Positions 1 to 5,231 of a stretch of 5,231 nucleotides of DNA are shown in pieces. The notes beneath the pieces were generated by a model that was not told the origin of the DNA, ran no database searches, and worked only from the letters and a program-made list of their open reading frames with translations. The position numbers and the translations under genes are program-made. Each line of letters begins with the position of its first letter. The stretch's first letter is position 1. The stretch covers positions 1 to 5,231 of the forward strand of contig CALMDF010000397.1 of NCBI GenBank assembly GCA_937864895.1, given 5' to 3'. Source of the DNA: an uncultured Holophagales bacterium (GTDB lineage Bacteria; Acidobacteriota; Thermoanaerobaculia; UBA5066).

Positions 1-1558
1 CTCCGCTCTGGTCCCGCGGTTCCACCATCCGGATCGTCTCGTAGGGGCACGACTCGGCGCAGGTGGAGCAGCCGATGCACGTGCGGTCGTGGATCACCAC
101 CTGCCCGTCGACCTCGTCGCGCCGGATCGCGCCCGTCGGGCAGCCGATCATGCAGACGGGGTCGACGCAGTGCATGCAGGCGCTCGCGACCATCGTGCTC
201 CCGTGCCGCGGGCCGCTGCGCAGGAAGCGCGGGTTGCCGTCGTGCGTGGTGGCGCAGGCGGCGACGCAGTCGTCGCAGCGGACGCAGCGGTCGAGGTCGA
301 TGACCATCGTCGCCGTGCCGTTGATGACGCGGCGGTCGGCGAGGAACTCGAGGAGGCTCTGGGGGAGGCCGGACCCGGTTTCCGCCGTGGCTGCGGGGCG
401 TTCCTCCGTCGCCGCCGGCGCCTTCTCCGGCGGGAGAAGCTCTGCGGACGTCCCGGGCAGGACGACCGCCTCGAGGACGTGGGTGGGGACGACGAGGACG
501 TCCACGTACCCGACAGCGCGCAGAGAGCGGCGATAGGGAGGCATCGTCCCGGTCCGCCAGCCCGCGACGAGCTCGTCGAGCCCGAACGCCTGGCCCTTGC
601 CCAGGTAGGAGACCGTCCGCTCGCCGCGGTGGTGCCGCTCGGAGACCCGGGCGAATCCCGACCGGACGAGGATGAGACCGCCGGGGTAGTGCCCCTCCTC
701 GGCGATGAGGGGCTCGCGGTCGAGGCGGCCGGACGGGTCGGCGGTCGCGAGGCTCTTGAAAGACGTGTGCCACTCGAACTCGCCGTGGCTCTCGAAGGCC
801 GTCGCGTCCGCGACACGCGCGAGGTCTTCCGCCGAGAGGTGCGCGAAGAGGGGCGTCTGGCGGAGGTGGGCTTCGAGGCTGTGCTTGCGATAGAGCCCGT
901 CGATGTGGGCCCGGATCTGCGGGGCGCGGCGGCGGATGTCCCGGAGCCCCTGCCAGCGGATCTCGAGGAGCTCGCTCGGCTCCTCGGCGAAGACGGTGGC
1001 CGTCCGGGGCGACCGGCCGAGGGCCGCGATCTCGCCGAAGAACGCACCCTCGCCGATCGGGGCGGTCCGGTACCGGTCGAGGACGCCCGGGATGTCCTGG
1101 AGGAAGACGGCGGGGTCTCCGGCGGCCCCGAAGAGCCGGCCGAGCGCGCCGAGGGAGGTGTCGACGTCCCGGACCTCCGGCTCGCGCGCGTTGCGCCAGA
1201 GCTGGGCGACGGCCGCCCCCCACCCCTTGCGGCGGACCGGCTCGCGGGCGGCCGGGACGAGCCCGGCCCCCCCGGTGCCGCCGGACAGCACGGCCCGGAC
1301 CCGGCCGGAGACGACGAAGAAGGCGCTGTTTCCGTAGTCCCCCTCGAGAACGACGACGTCGCCCGGTCCGAACTTCCGGAGGCGGCAATCGTTCGCGAGG
1401 ATTCCCGCCAGGGGAAGCGCCGCGGGGAATGCGCCCGCGTCGATCTCGCAGAACGGCGGACGTTCCAGGATTCGCGAGACGTCGGCCTCGGTCATCCCGG
1501 GGTCGAACGGCTCGGCCCACCGGGCGGGCCTCGACACGTGCACCGAGGTAGGGATCAA
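1..1558 (-). CDS. Tandem cyclic-nucleotide-binding domain / DmsB-like [4Fe-4S] ferredoxin fusion, N-terminal part
   Basis: The first 519 residues are visible; the frame runs off the left edge. No signal peptide, Tat motif or membrane segment is seen, so it is probably cytoplasmic. Residues about 48-220 form a CNB domain: a first beta half (FGPGDVVVLEGDYGNSAFFVVSGRV, split here: FGPGD at 63-67, EGDYGNSAFF at 72-81), an insertion at about 92-166, then the phosphate-binding cassette FFGEIAAL...RTATV (173-189) with E176 and R185. Residues about 226-368 are a second CNB-like domain whose cassette (AFGLDELV, 324-331) lacks the Glu/Arg pair. An Ala/Pro/Glu linker (369-397) leads to a ferredoxin region with three four-Cys motifs: C425/428/431/435, C461/464/469/473 and C494/497/500/504, in the order and spacing of the DmsB/NrfC electron-transfer subunits. 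Those subunits carry a fourth motif, expected just past the edge. TTG at 1558 is chosen as start because GGGGAGAG lies 6 bases upstream and the RPARW...PFDPGM segment precedes the first ATG (1495). Likely role: ligand-controlled electron transfer (inference). Confidence 0.9.
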   Translation of the reverse strand, partial: MIPTSVHVSRPARWAEPFDPGMTEADVSRILERPPFCEIDAGAFPAALPLAGILANDCRLRKFGPGDVVVLEGDYGNSAFFVVSGRVRAVLSGGTGGAGLVPAAREPVRRKGWGAAVAQLWRNAREPEVRDVDTSLGALGRLFGAAGDPAVFLQDIPGVLDRYRTAPIGEGAFFGEIAALGRSPRTATVFAEEPSELLEIRWQGLRDIRRRAPQIRAHIDGLYRKHSLEAHLRQTPLFAHLSAEDLARVADATAFESHGEFEWHTSFKSLATADPSGRLDREPLIAEEGHYPGGLILVRSGFARVSERHHRGERTVSYLGKGQAFGLDELVAGWRTGTMPPYRRSLRAVGYVDVLVVPTHVLEAVVLPGTSAELLPPEKAPAATEERPAATAETGSGLPQSLLEFLADRRVINGTATMVIDLDRCVRCDDCVAACATTHDGNPRFLRSGPRHGSTMVASACMHCVDPVCMIGCPTGAIRRDEVDGQVVIHDRTCIGCSTCAESCPYETIRMVEPRDQSG

Positions 1559-1572
1559 CCGAGTCTCTCCCC
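1556..1572 (-). promoter_or_regulatory. Ribosome binding site and TTG start of the CNB/Fe-S gene
   Basis: On the minus strand GGGGAGAG (1572-1565) is followed by six bases and a TTG at 1558-1556, in frame with the whole CNB/ferredoxin reading frame. GTG codons at 1543 and 1537 and the ATG at 1495 have no similar purine tract at a suitable distance. The G run can also pair with CCCC at 1579-1576 across a GAC loop, so the site could be partly hidden in a small hairpin. Confidence 0.55.
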
Positions 1573-1589
1573 GTCGGGGCTCCCGGGCT

Positions 1590-2672
1590 TCACGACTGCG
1601 GGGTCCCGCGGTAGGTCGAGGCGGCGGGAAGGAGCTTGTCCAGCGAGGCGAGGGCGTTGCCGTCGTGCTCGGCGACGAAGCCCTTCGCGGCCGTACCGAC
1701 CGACTCGGCGGCTCTGAGCAGGGGGGCGGAGTCGCCGGCCTTCGCGACGAGGTCGTCCGTGGCCTTCAGCATCGCCGCGACGGCCGGGAGCGGAGTGACC
1801 GCCTGGACGGCCTGGAGCCTCTTGCGGGCCCCCGCGATCGCTTGGCTGGCAGAGTCGAGGTAAGGCCCCGCTTTGGTGGCCCGGGCTGCGGCGCGGAGGC
1901 TGTACTCGAGGTCGAGCGCGATCCCGGTGACGAAGAGAACCCTCTTGTGCGCGGCCGTCGCGGGCCGGTTCTTCGCGTCGGCCGAATTCTTGAAGTTGTG
2001 ACGGATCTCTCCCTGGCTCCACGCGACGAGCTCGAACTCGCTCCGGGGCTTGTGGCCGCCGACGTTGACAAGCTCCTCGTCGGGGACCGTGTGGCACTGG
2101 AAGCAGTTCGAGACGGCCCGGTAAAGCTCCTGCGGCCGGATCATGCCGGCCGCGGCCGACTTGGCGAGCCGCTCAGTCCGGTGCGCGGCGGTCTCGGTCT
2201 CCTTCGTCGTGCCCTTGGGGCCGTACGAGTTGTGGACGTCGACCCAGTCGCGGGCCGCGCCGTGGCAGGACTCGCAGGTGACGCCCCACATGGCCACGGA
2301 CTTCCCGTCGCGCATCCCCTCGGTGTAGTGGCAGGTCAGGCAGTACGGGTTGACCTTGATCCGCGAACCTCCCAGCTTTCCGACGATCTCCTGCGCCCGG
2401 GGCTTGCGGTGCATCTCCTGGAACGTCTGGGCGTGGTGCGTGAGGCCCCAGGTGGCGAGCTCGGACTTGTGGCACTCCCCGCACTTCTCCGGCCCGACGA
2501 CCCGCGCGGGATCCTTCGCGGCGCCTCCCCGGAAGGTCGGCTCGGCCGCCGTGGCGGACCCGGTGACCAGCAGCAGGGACAGGGACAGGGACAGGAGCGC
2601 CCCTCCCCTCGAAGCGCGCGGGGCCTCGAACGCCTTCCGTCCGTTGCCGTCGGTCCTGACCGTTGAGCTCAT
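1590..2672 (-). CDS. Periplasmic tetraheme cytochrome c (cytochrome c554-like family)
   Basis: This 360-residue exported multiheme cytochrome should shuttle electrons in the periplasm. Residues 22-43 form a signal peptide core (ALLSLSLSLLLV) after a basic N-region, with a plausible AxA-type cleavage near 42-43. Four CxxCH heme-attachment motifs follow: C64-H68, C111-H115, C133-H137 and C190-H194. Further His residues that could be distal ligands are H79, H80, H88, H147, H164, H207 and H225. Motif number and spacing resemble cytochrome c554 and related tetraheme carriers; no other catalytic signature is seen. After about residue 235 there are no more hemes, only a roughly 120-residue Ala/Leu/Lys-rich helical region, which could be a bundle for docking or dimerisation. 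The start at 2672 is chosen because AAGGGGG lies 6 bases upstream. An in-frame ATG at 2717 would overlap the reductase stop and add 15 charged residues before an already long N-region. The gene sits 37 bases after the reductase and 31 before the CNB/Fe-S gene, so co-transcription is likely. Confidence 0.93.
   Translation of the reverse strand: MSSTVRTDGNGRKAFEAPRASRGGALLSLSLSLLLVTGSATAAEPTFRGGAAKDPARVVGPEKCGECHKSELATWGLTHHAQTFQEMHRKPRAQEIVGKLGGSRIKVNPYCLTCHYTEGMRDGKSVAMWGVTCESCHGAARDWVDVHNSYGPKGTTKETETAAHRTERLAKSAAAGMIRPQELYRAVSNCFQCHTVPDEELVNVGGHKPRSEFELVAWSQGEIRHNFKNSADAKNRPATAAHKRVLFVTGIALDLEYSLRAAARATKAGPYLDSASQAIAGARKRLQAVQAVTPLPAVAAMLKATDDLVAKAGDSAPLLRAAESVGTAAKGFVAEHDGNALASLDKLLPAASTYRGTPQS
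2574..2595. repeat. Hexanucleotide tandem repeat in the cytochrome signal peptide
   Basis: Three full CAGGGA units plus a partial CAGG lie in perfect tandem (plus strand). On the coding strand they read as alternating CTG and TCC codons and produce the Leu-Ser-Leu-Ser-Leu-Ser run in the hydrophobic core of the signal peptide. Because the unit is six bases, gain or loss of a copy would keep the frame and change the core length by two residues. Confidence 0.85.
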
Positions 2673-2685
2673 CTCTTTCCCCCTT
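2673..2685 (-). promoter_or_regulatory. Strong ribosome binding site of the tetraheme cytochrome gene
   Basis: On the minus strand AAGGGGG is followed by AAAGAG and then ATG at 2672. This purine-rich stretch decides between the ATG at 2672 and the in-frame ATG at 2717, which has no comparable site. It gives the cytochrome the clearest translation signal in the window. Confidence 0.75.
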
Positions 2686-2709
2686 CGTCGAGAAGCTGGT
2701 TCGTCATCT

Positions 2710-4023
2710 TCAGGCATCCAGGACGAGGTCGCTCGAGGGAACGGCGATGCAGGCGAGGCACGCCCCTCGGGGGACCGTCGCTCCAGGCGGCCGGGAATGC
2801 TGGAAGGTTCCGGAGAGGACCTGGACCGCGCAGCTCCCGCAGTTCCCCGCGCGGCAGCCGGCGTCCCAGGTCATCCCGGCGGCCTCGGCAAGGCCGAGGA
2901 TCGACGGGGTGGACGGGTCCCAGGCGCAGGTTCGTTCCGAGCGGGAGAAACGGACTGCGAGGGGCGGACCCTCGGCGGCGGCGCTCGCCGCGGGAGCGGC
3001 CGGGCGCGGGAGAGCCGAGGGCCCGAAGGCTTCCAGGTGGAGGTGCTCCGGGGGGACGCCCCATTCCGCGAGACCGTGGGCGAGGTCCTCCATCATCCCG
3101 CCGGGCCCGCAGAGGAGGAAGTCCCCGTCCGGCCTCTCGAGGAGCTGCGACAGGAGCGGCAGCCCCAGGCGGCCCTCGAGGACCGTCACCGGGTCGCCGG
3201 GCGGGCCAGCCGCCTCCCCGGGGCCCGGCTGGCTGAGGCAGACGGCGACGCGGAAGCCCGGGATCGCGGCGAGGTGCTGCAGCTCGGCCCGGCGCAGGCG
3301 CTGGGCCCCGTTTCTCACGCCGTGGAAGAGCCAGACCTCCCTGCCCGGAGCGGCCTGGGCGAGCTTCGCGAGGGACTGCGCGACGCTGAGGAGAGGCGTG
3401 AGCCCTACCCCGCCGCCGATCAGGACGACGCGGGACCCGGCCGCGGCCGGGTCGAGGCCGAAGGTGCCGCGGGGCGCCTGCAGGTCGAGGACGTCTCCCG
3501 CGCGGACCTGGTCGTGGAGATGCCCCGACGCCCGTCCCGGGCCGAGGTCGGGCCGGTTCGGCGGGGGGCCGACGCGCTTGACGGAGACCTCGTACCGGTC
3601 CGGCCGGGGAGCGCACGAGAGGGAATAGCAGCGGACGACCGGTCGCTCGGCCCCGGCGATCCGGAGCTGCACGGTGACGTACTGGCCGGGGAGGAACGGG
3701 GGCAGGGGCCTGCCGTCCTGGGGAACGAGGTGAAACGTCACGATGTCCGAGGCCTCTTCCACGGCTTTGCCCGCGACGACGAACTGCCGCCAGCCCTGCC
3801 AGGCGGGAGCGGGCCCCTCCTGGGGGCGGGCGAGAGCAGCCTGCCGTGTGCTCCGGCAGGTCTCGTCCACGACCGACTGGAACTCGCGGCGCCGGCGCGC
3901 GCCGGCCTCGCCGGTGCTTCGCCTCCGGCGCGCCGCGTCGCGCAGCGCGCGCGTGGCCTGCACCGCCGTCAGGAGGGCGCCGGCGCAGCCTGCGGCGGCG
4001 AGGGCCTGGAGGACGACGGACAT
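2710..4023 (-). CDS. Membrane-anchored NAD(P)H:flavin / [2Fe-2S] ferredoxin oxidoreductase
   Basis: This 437-residue protein should carry electrons from NAD(P)H through FAD to a [2Fe-2S] cluster. An N-terminal hydrophobic stretch (about residues 2-25) is followed by two Arg clusters (RRRR at 32-35 and 43-46), predicting a single anchor with the rest in the cytoplasm, where NAD(P)H is. The FAD-binding barrel spans about 75-190, with LPGQYVTV (111-118) and RCYSLS (131-136). The NAD-binding domain spans about 197-334, with IGGGVGLTP (202-210), FHGVRNG (233-239), CGPGGM (305-310) and a closing EAFG (331-334). After an Ala/Pro-rich linker (335-354) comes a plant-type ferredoxin domain with cluster ligands C390, C395, C398 and C425 (C-x4-C-x2-C-x26-C). 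The domain order matches Hcr-, vanillate-demethylase-reductase- and phenol-hydroxylase-type reductases; the N-terminal anchor is less usual. ATG at 4023 is preferred: it lies 2 bases after the barrel gene's stop, has no strong Shine-Dalgarno, and is probably translated by coupling. The partner acceptor is unknown; the next two gene products are the obvious candidates. Confidence 0.93.
   Translation of the reverse strand: MSVVLQALAAAGCAGALLTAVQATRALRDAARRRRSTGEAGARRRREFQSVVDETCRSTRQAALARPQEGPAPAWQGWRQFVVAGKAVEEASDIVTFHLVPQDGRPLPPFLPGQYVTVQLRIAGAERPVVRCYSLSCAPRPDRYEVSVKRVGPPPNRPDLGPGRASGHLHDQVRAGDVLDLQAPRGTFGLDPAAAGSRVVLIGGGVGLTPLLSVAQSLAKLAQAAPGREVWLFHGVRNGAQRLRRAELQHLAAIPGFRVAVCLSQPGPGEAAGPPGDPVTVLEGRLGLPLLSQLLERPDGDFLLCGPGGMMEDLAHGLAEWGVPPEHLHLEAFGPSALPRPAAPAASAAAEGPPLAVRFSRSERTCAWDPSTPSILGLAEAAGMTWDAGCRAGNCGSCAVQVLSGTFQHSRPPGATVPRGACLACIAVPSSDLVLDA
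3891..3906. repeat. 16-bp perfect G/C palindrome inside the reductase gene
   Basis: GCCGGCGCGCGCCGGC reads the same on both strands. It lies in the codons of the second Arg cluster (around residues 40-45) of the reductase. It could simply result from Arg/Ala/Gly codons at extreme GC content; no flanking repeat or mobile-element sign accompanies it. Confidence 0.7.
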
Positions 4024-4028
4024 GCTCA
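4021..4028 (-). promoter_or_regulatory. Stop/start junction, probable translational coupling
   Basis: The barrel gene's TGA (4028-4026) and the reductase ATG (4023-4021) are separated only by GC. The bases upstream hold no good Shine-Dalgarno sequence, so ribosomes finishing the barrel gene probably restart here. This ties the expression of the two proteins together. Confidence 0.55.
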
Positions 4029-5231
4029 GAACTTCAGGAGGACCTCGGCCCGTCCTCCGTAGCGCAGCTCGAGCGCCTCCCGGGCCAGGGCGAAGGTGTC
4101 GAGACGCACGATGAAGCGTTTCCCGAGGGCCTGCTGCAGGCGGCATCCGAGCGCGCCCGAGAGGCTGCGAGTGGCCTCGGTCTCCTCGCGGGCTCCGGCC
4201 TCGAGGACGAGCTGGGTCCGGGCGCCGTTCCAGAATCTCTGGTAGCCGAGGGCTCCGCCCAAGACGTCCTTCGACCGGTTCGAGAGGACGGGGGCCCAGG
4301 CTCCGACGCCGGATCCCTCGAAGAGGATCCCGGCGTTCACGAGCGGGCCGCCGGTCCCGGCGGCCCGGGCCGCGGGGGTGTAGTTGTCGAAGGCGGCGAA
4401 GAGGCTCAGGTAGGCGAGGTCGTGGGTGGACTGCGGCGTGATCGAAGCCGTCCCGAAGACGAGGACTCCCGAGCCGACGGCCGAGGTGTCCTCGCCGGCC
4501 GGGGCGGAGACGAGGACCCGTACCACCGTGTTGATCCGTTCCGAGGCGATCCTCTGCGTGGCGCTGAGGCCGGCGTAGAGCGCGTCGCCCTTCTCGCCCG
4601 AGTCGACGTAGGCGACGTCGAACGCGATCTGGCTCTTTCGGACGTCCACCTCGCTGAAGAGGGCGTAAAGCCGGGCGCTCGGGTCTTCCACGTTGTCGCC
4701 GCCCCGGTGGACGTTGCCCCAGCCGAACATCCCCGTGACCCGCAGATTCGAGGTGCCCCGTGGGCGCATCGTGTTCCTGACCACGCCGGCGGAGTCGATC
4801 GGGTCGCCGACGAGCATCCCGTCCTGCGCGATCACGGGCATCCGGCCGACGCCGAAGCCGTAGTCGAGGCCCTTGCTGTCTTTCGGGTCGAGCTTCGGGA
4901 AGAGTTCGCCGAAGTCCCCCTCGAAGTAGAGCGTGTCGATTTCGGCGTTGAGCTCGTTCACCGTGCCGCGCAAGGCGTCGGGGGAGAACGTGTACCCGGA
5001 GAACCGCCCGTTTTGGTCGAGCGGCCGGAACCCGATGACGACCCGCTCGGTGGGCGTGAGCGAGAGCTGCCCGAAGAGGTCGAGGCGGTTCGCCCACTGC
5101 GACCGTTCTTCCGTCCCGCTCTCCCAGATACCGTGGATGGCGGACCGCAGAACGCCCCAGGCGAAGAGGCTGGGCTGCCACACCGCCCCGGTGGGCAGCG
5201 TGAAGCCCTTGCCGAGCGTCCCGGTGCCGAG
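4026..5231 (-). CDS. Outer-membrane beta-barrel (porin-like) protein, C-terminal part
   Basis: The frame is open to the right edge, so the N-terminus and signal peptide are missing; 401 residues are visible, ending in TGA at 4028-4026. A GTG at 5183 is in frame, but the frame continues upstream with barrel-like sequence (ending ...FTLPTGAVWQPSLFAWG), so it is unlikely to be the start. The chain alternates hydrophobic and polar residues in short stretches with many Gly, Tyr, Phe and Trp, broken by Asp/Gly/Asn-rich turns. It ends in AEVLLKF: a terminal Phe with alternating hydrophobics, the usual signal for outer-membrane insertion. A segment at visible residues 129-138 (GRMPVIAQDG, then an IDSAGVVRNT stretch) resembles the conserved strand-and-loop found in several porin-like families with GRQP-type motifs; this is recalled resemblance, not a search. 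It is the first visible gene of the cluster and stops 2 bases before the reductase start. A channel or scaffold role for the electron-transfer proteins is inferred from neighbourhood only. It could also be an unrelated outer-membrane protein sharing the operon. Confidence 0.8.
   Translation of the reverse strand, partial: LGTGTLGKGFTLPTGAVWQPSLFAWGVLRSAIHGIWESGTEERSQWANRLDLFGQLSLTPTERVVIGFRPLDQNGRFSGYTFSPDALRGTVNELNAEIDTLYFEGDFGELFPKLDPKDSKGLDYGFGVGRMPVIAQDGMLVGDPIDSAGVVRNTMRPRGTSNLRVTGMFGWGNVHRGGDNVEDPSARLYALFSEVDVRKSQIAFDVAYVDSGEKGDALYAGLSATQRIASERINTVVRVLVSAPAGEDTSAVGSGVLVFGTASITPQSTHDLAYLSLFAAFDNYTPAARAAGTGGPLVNAGILFEGSGVGAWAPVLSNRSKDVLGGALGYQRFWNGARTQLVLEAGAREETEATRSLSGALGCRLQQALGKRFIVRLDTFALAREALELRYGGRAEVLLKF

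Noticed and set aside
148..1047. A 299-codon minus-strand frame rich in Arg and Ser
   Set aside because: It is another frame of the CNB/Fe-S gene, with an extreme Arg/Ser/Pro composition and no motif; the frame starting at 1558 contains the conserved domains.
1559..1589. Rho-independent terminator between the cytochrome and CNB/Fe-S genes
   Set aside because: The only hairpin is a four-pair stem with a three-base loop and no T-run after it on the minus strand; it overlaps the next gene's ribosome binding site instead.
89..1717. A 542-codon open frame on the plus strand
   Set aside because: It is antisense to the CNB/Fe-S gene. Its product is a low-complexity run of Asp, Glu, Arg and Gly with no recognisable domain, as expected of an antisense frame in GC-rich DNA, while the minus-strand frame has clear CNB and Cys motifs.
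1665..2666. A 333-codon open frame on the plus strand
   Set aside because: It lies opposite the cytochrome gene, is rich in Arg, Gly and Asp and has no family motif, whereas the minus strand gives a signal peptide and four CxxCH motifs.
2673..2717. Upstream ATG at 2717 as cytochrome start
   Set aside because: It would overlap the reductase stop and put 15 extra charged residues before the signal peptide. The ATG at 2672 has a strong ribosome binding site at the right distance. Coupled initiation at 2717 is not fully excluded.
3985..4023. Lipoprotein signal in the reductase N-terminus (AAAGC, Cys13)
   Set aside because: There are no basic residues before the hydrophobic stretch and the -3 position is Ala rather than Leu; the flavin and NAD domains that follow belong in the cytoplasm.
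2350..4062. A 570-codon open frame on the plus strand
   Set aside because: It crosses the antisense of two real genes (cytochrome and reductase) and their junction and shows no domain or motif; it is a GC-driven antisense frame.
2710..5181. Reading the reductase as an 823-residue protein starting at 5181
   Set aside because: The frame stays open upstream of 4023, but the added part overlaps the barrel gene in another frame and is Arg/Pro/Gly-rich nonsense. The ATG at 4023, directly after the barrel stop, is the sensible start.

Overview
The window is a stretch of very GC-rich bacterial DNA carrying four protein genes. All lie on the minus strand, tightly spaced, and read from right to left. 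The outer-membrane barrel protein and the periplasmic tetraheme c-type cytochrome point to a diderm with a respiratory lifestyle. Strong G/C third-position bias and Arg/Ala/Gly-rich proteins would fit groups such as Acidobacteriota, Myxococcota or Planctomycetota, but nothing here fixes the phylum.

Layout in transcription order: (1) 5231-4026, the C-terminal 401 residues of an outer-membrane beta-barrel (porin-like) protein whose start lies beyond the right edge. (2) 4023-2710, a 437-residue NAD(P)H oxidoreductase with an N-terminal membrane anchor, an FAD/NAD(P) reductase module and a C-terminal plant-type [2Fe-2S] ferredoxin domain. (3) 2672-1590, a 360-residue exported tetraheme cytochrome c resembling the cytochrome c554 family. 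(4) 1558-1, the first 519 residues of a protein with two cyclic-nucleotide-binding (CNB) type domains followed by a DmsB/NrfC-like multi-[4Fe-4S] ferredoxin domain; it runs off the left edge. Gaps between genes are 2, 37 and 31 bases, so the set looks like one operon. No internal promoter or terminator is evident.

Together the genes look like an electron-transfer module. It has a route for NAD(P)H electrons at the inner membrane (gene 2), a periplasmic multiheme carrier (gene 3), an outer-membrane channel (gene 1), and a cytoplasmic iron-sulfur protein whose CNB domain keeps the full phosphate-binding signature (gene 4). The most interesting point is the last gene: a cAMP/c-di-nucleotide-type sensor fused to an electron-carrying ferredoxin, which suggests a redox step gated by a nucleotide ligand rather than a transcription factor. 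The membrane link between the cytoplasmic and periplasmic parts is not in the window and may lie downstream, to the left. Terminal substrate and physiological role cannot be read from this sequence.
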